Source: Actinomycetota bacterium (GTDB lineage Bacteria > Actinomycetota > Thermoleophilia > Gaiellales > Gaiellaceae). Taken from it: a stretch of DNA of 6,186 bases. The stretch covers positions 1 to 6,186 of the forward strand of contig JACCYG010000320.1 in NCBI GenBank assembly GCA_013696595.1, written 5' to 3'. Numbering within the stretch: the first letter of the stretch is position 1; each line of letters opens with the position of its first letter. Below are positions 5,337 to 6,186 of the stretch, piece after piece. The position numbers were made by a program, and so were the translations under genes. Under the pieces are notes generated by a model. That model was not told where the DNA came from. It saw only the letters and a list, made by a program, of their open reading frames with translations, and did no database searches.

Positions 5337-6131
5337 TCAGACGCCGATCGGGTGCCAGACCGTCTTCATCTCGAGGAACGCGGCCGCGTGCCAGGGCGAC
5401 TGTCCCTCACCGTTCCTGACGACCCGCTTGACGTTCTCGGCCGCCAGGCGCTCGAGCTCGGCGCGATCGCCGTCGACGCCCGCAAGGTCGATCGCGTTCA
5501 CGTCCAGGTGCGAGGCGAGGACGGAGGAGAGCTCATTCTTGCGGCCGGTCAGGATATTAACCACGCCGCCCGGGACGTCGGACGTGGCGAGGACCTCGGC
5601 CAGAGTCATGGCTGCGATCGGCCGCCGCTCGGACGCGAGAACGATCACGGCGTTGCCACCGACGATCGCGGGCGCGACGCGCGAGACGAGCCCGAGGAGC
5701 GCAGGCTCTTCGGGAGCCACAACACCGACGACACCCATCGGCTCCGGAATCGTGAAATTGAAGTAGGAGCCGGCCACGGGATTCGACGAGCCGAGGATCT
5801 GGGCGAGCTTGTCGGCCCAGCCGGCGTACCAGATCCACCGATCGATCGCCTCGTCGACCTGCTGCTCGCCGCCGGACACATCGACGAATTGCGCGCGGCG
5901 GCCTTCCATCATCTCGGCGATCCGATAGAGGACCTGGCCTCTGTTGTACGCGGTCATCCCGGCCCACTTCGGGAAGCCCTCGCGCGCCGCGCTCACGGCG
6001 TCGCGAACGTCCTTGCGCGACCCGCGCGCGACGTTCGCTCCCTCGACCTCGTACGTGCGACCCGATTCGGAGCGCGGGAACGAGCCGCCGATGTAGAGCT
6101 TGTACGTCTTGGCGACGGGAAGGCGCGTCAT
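5337..6131 (-). CDS. Short aldehyde dehydrogenase-like protein lacking the catalytic domain
   Basis: 264 residues against about 480 for a complete aldehyde dehydrogenase. The N-terminal part is typical: KTYKLYIGGSFPRSESGR (8-25), AREGFPKWAGMTAYNRGQVL (49-68), EPMGVVGVVAPEEPALLGLV (130-149), APAIVGGNAVIV (153-164) and DVPGGVVNILTG (185-196), covering the nucleotide-binding fold. After AIDLAG (213-218, normally FTGS) the chain skips the ELGGK region and the whole cysteine-bearing catalytic domain, ending in ETKTVWHP-like FLEMKTVWHP (252-261). There is no cysteine in the protein; the oxyanion-hole Asn of PWNFP is replaced (PEEP) and the KPAE lysine by Ala (LASE). The reading frame is clean, and from memory similar short proteins follow a full-length dehydrogenase in Streptomyces, so it is likely a conserved family rather than a broken gene. 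The ATG overlaps the upstream stop as ATGA. Role unknown; a partner subunit of the neighbouring dehydrogenase is one idea. Confidence 0.85.
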   Translation of the reverse strand: MTRLPVAKTYKLYIGGSFPRSESGRTYEVEGANVARGSRKDVRDAVSAAREGFPKWAGMTAYNRGQVLYRIAEMMEGRRAQFVDVSGGEQQVDEAIDRWIWYAGWADKLAQILGSSNPVAGSYFNFTIPEPMGVVGVVAPEEPALLGLVSRVAPAIVGGNAVIVLASERRPIAAMTLAEVLATSDVPGGVVNILTGRKNELSSVLASHLDVNAIDLAGVDGDRAELERLAAENVKRVVRNGEGQSPWHAAAFLEMKTVWHPIGV

Positions 6132-6186
6132 TCGAAGCGGAGATACGGCGCGAGGCCGTGGAGGCCTCCCTCGCGCCCATGGCCCG
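6128..6186 (-). CDS. C-terminal end of a full-length aldehyde dehydrogenase (partial)
   Basis: The last 19 codons of a gene entering from the right edge read GHGREGGLHGLAPYLRFE and TGA (6128-6130). GREGG..GL..YL is the usual C-terminal signature of NAD(P)-dependent aldehyde dehydrogenases, where the Gly-rich element lies before the final oligomerisation strand. The stop codon overlaps the start of the short dehydrogenase-like gene by 4 nt, placing both in one operon. In Streptomyces relatives, as I remember, such pairs sit near deoC (deoxyribose-phosphate aldolase), which would make acetaldehyde a possible substrate, but nothing in this window shows that. Too little is visible to name the substrate. 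Confidence 0.75.
   Translation of the reverse strand, partial: GHGREGGLHGLAPYLRFE

Overview
The window is a compact stretch of high-GC bacterial chromosome with strongly G/C-ending codons, GTG starts, ATGA start/stop overlaps and a tRNA gene without an encoded CCA end. The lipoprotein style (LTAAGC lipobox followed by an Asp/Gly-rich tether), an Amycolatopsis-type group III phosphofructokinase and an actinobacterial-style pair of aldehyde dehydrogenases all point to an actinobacterium. My best guess is a Thermoleophilia-like soil lineage, from recall of families only. No insertion sequence, phage gene, CRISPR array or integrase is visible.

Left part (1-3460, minus strand): the first genes of a branched-chain amino acid type ABC importer, in transcription order livK (lipoprotein binding protein), livH (permease) and livM (permease, cut by the window edge). 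A good -35/-10 pair at 3430-3458 should drive it, giving a leader of roughly 110 nt. livH and livM overlap by 4 nt. Between livK and livH there is a near-perfect 14-15 bp hairpin, then a second small hairpin that buries the livH ribosome binding site. This is a plausible device for making more binding protein than permease.

Middle (3500-4700, plus strand): a tRNA-Leu(CAA) gene, then a phosphofructokinase whose active site carries Asp in the GGED position and Lys in PKTIDND. This is the signature of pyrophosphate-dependent rather than ATP-dependent enzymes.

Right part (4705-6186, minus strand, convergent to the kinase with 4 nt between stop codons): the last 19 residues of a full-length aldehyde dehydrogenase, a short aldehyde dehydrogenase-like protein with no cysteine at all, and a short TrpC-like (indole-glycerol-phosphate synthase fold) protein whose catalytic positions look replaced. 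The three genes are packed with a 4-nt overlap and a 2-nt gap, so they are probably translationally coupled. Two apparent non-catalytic relatives of enzymes behind a likely active dehydrogenase form the least explained part of the window.

No gene-free stretch longer than about 200 nt exists. The largest is the divergent livK/tRNA region (3311-3499), which holds the livK promoter and leader.
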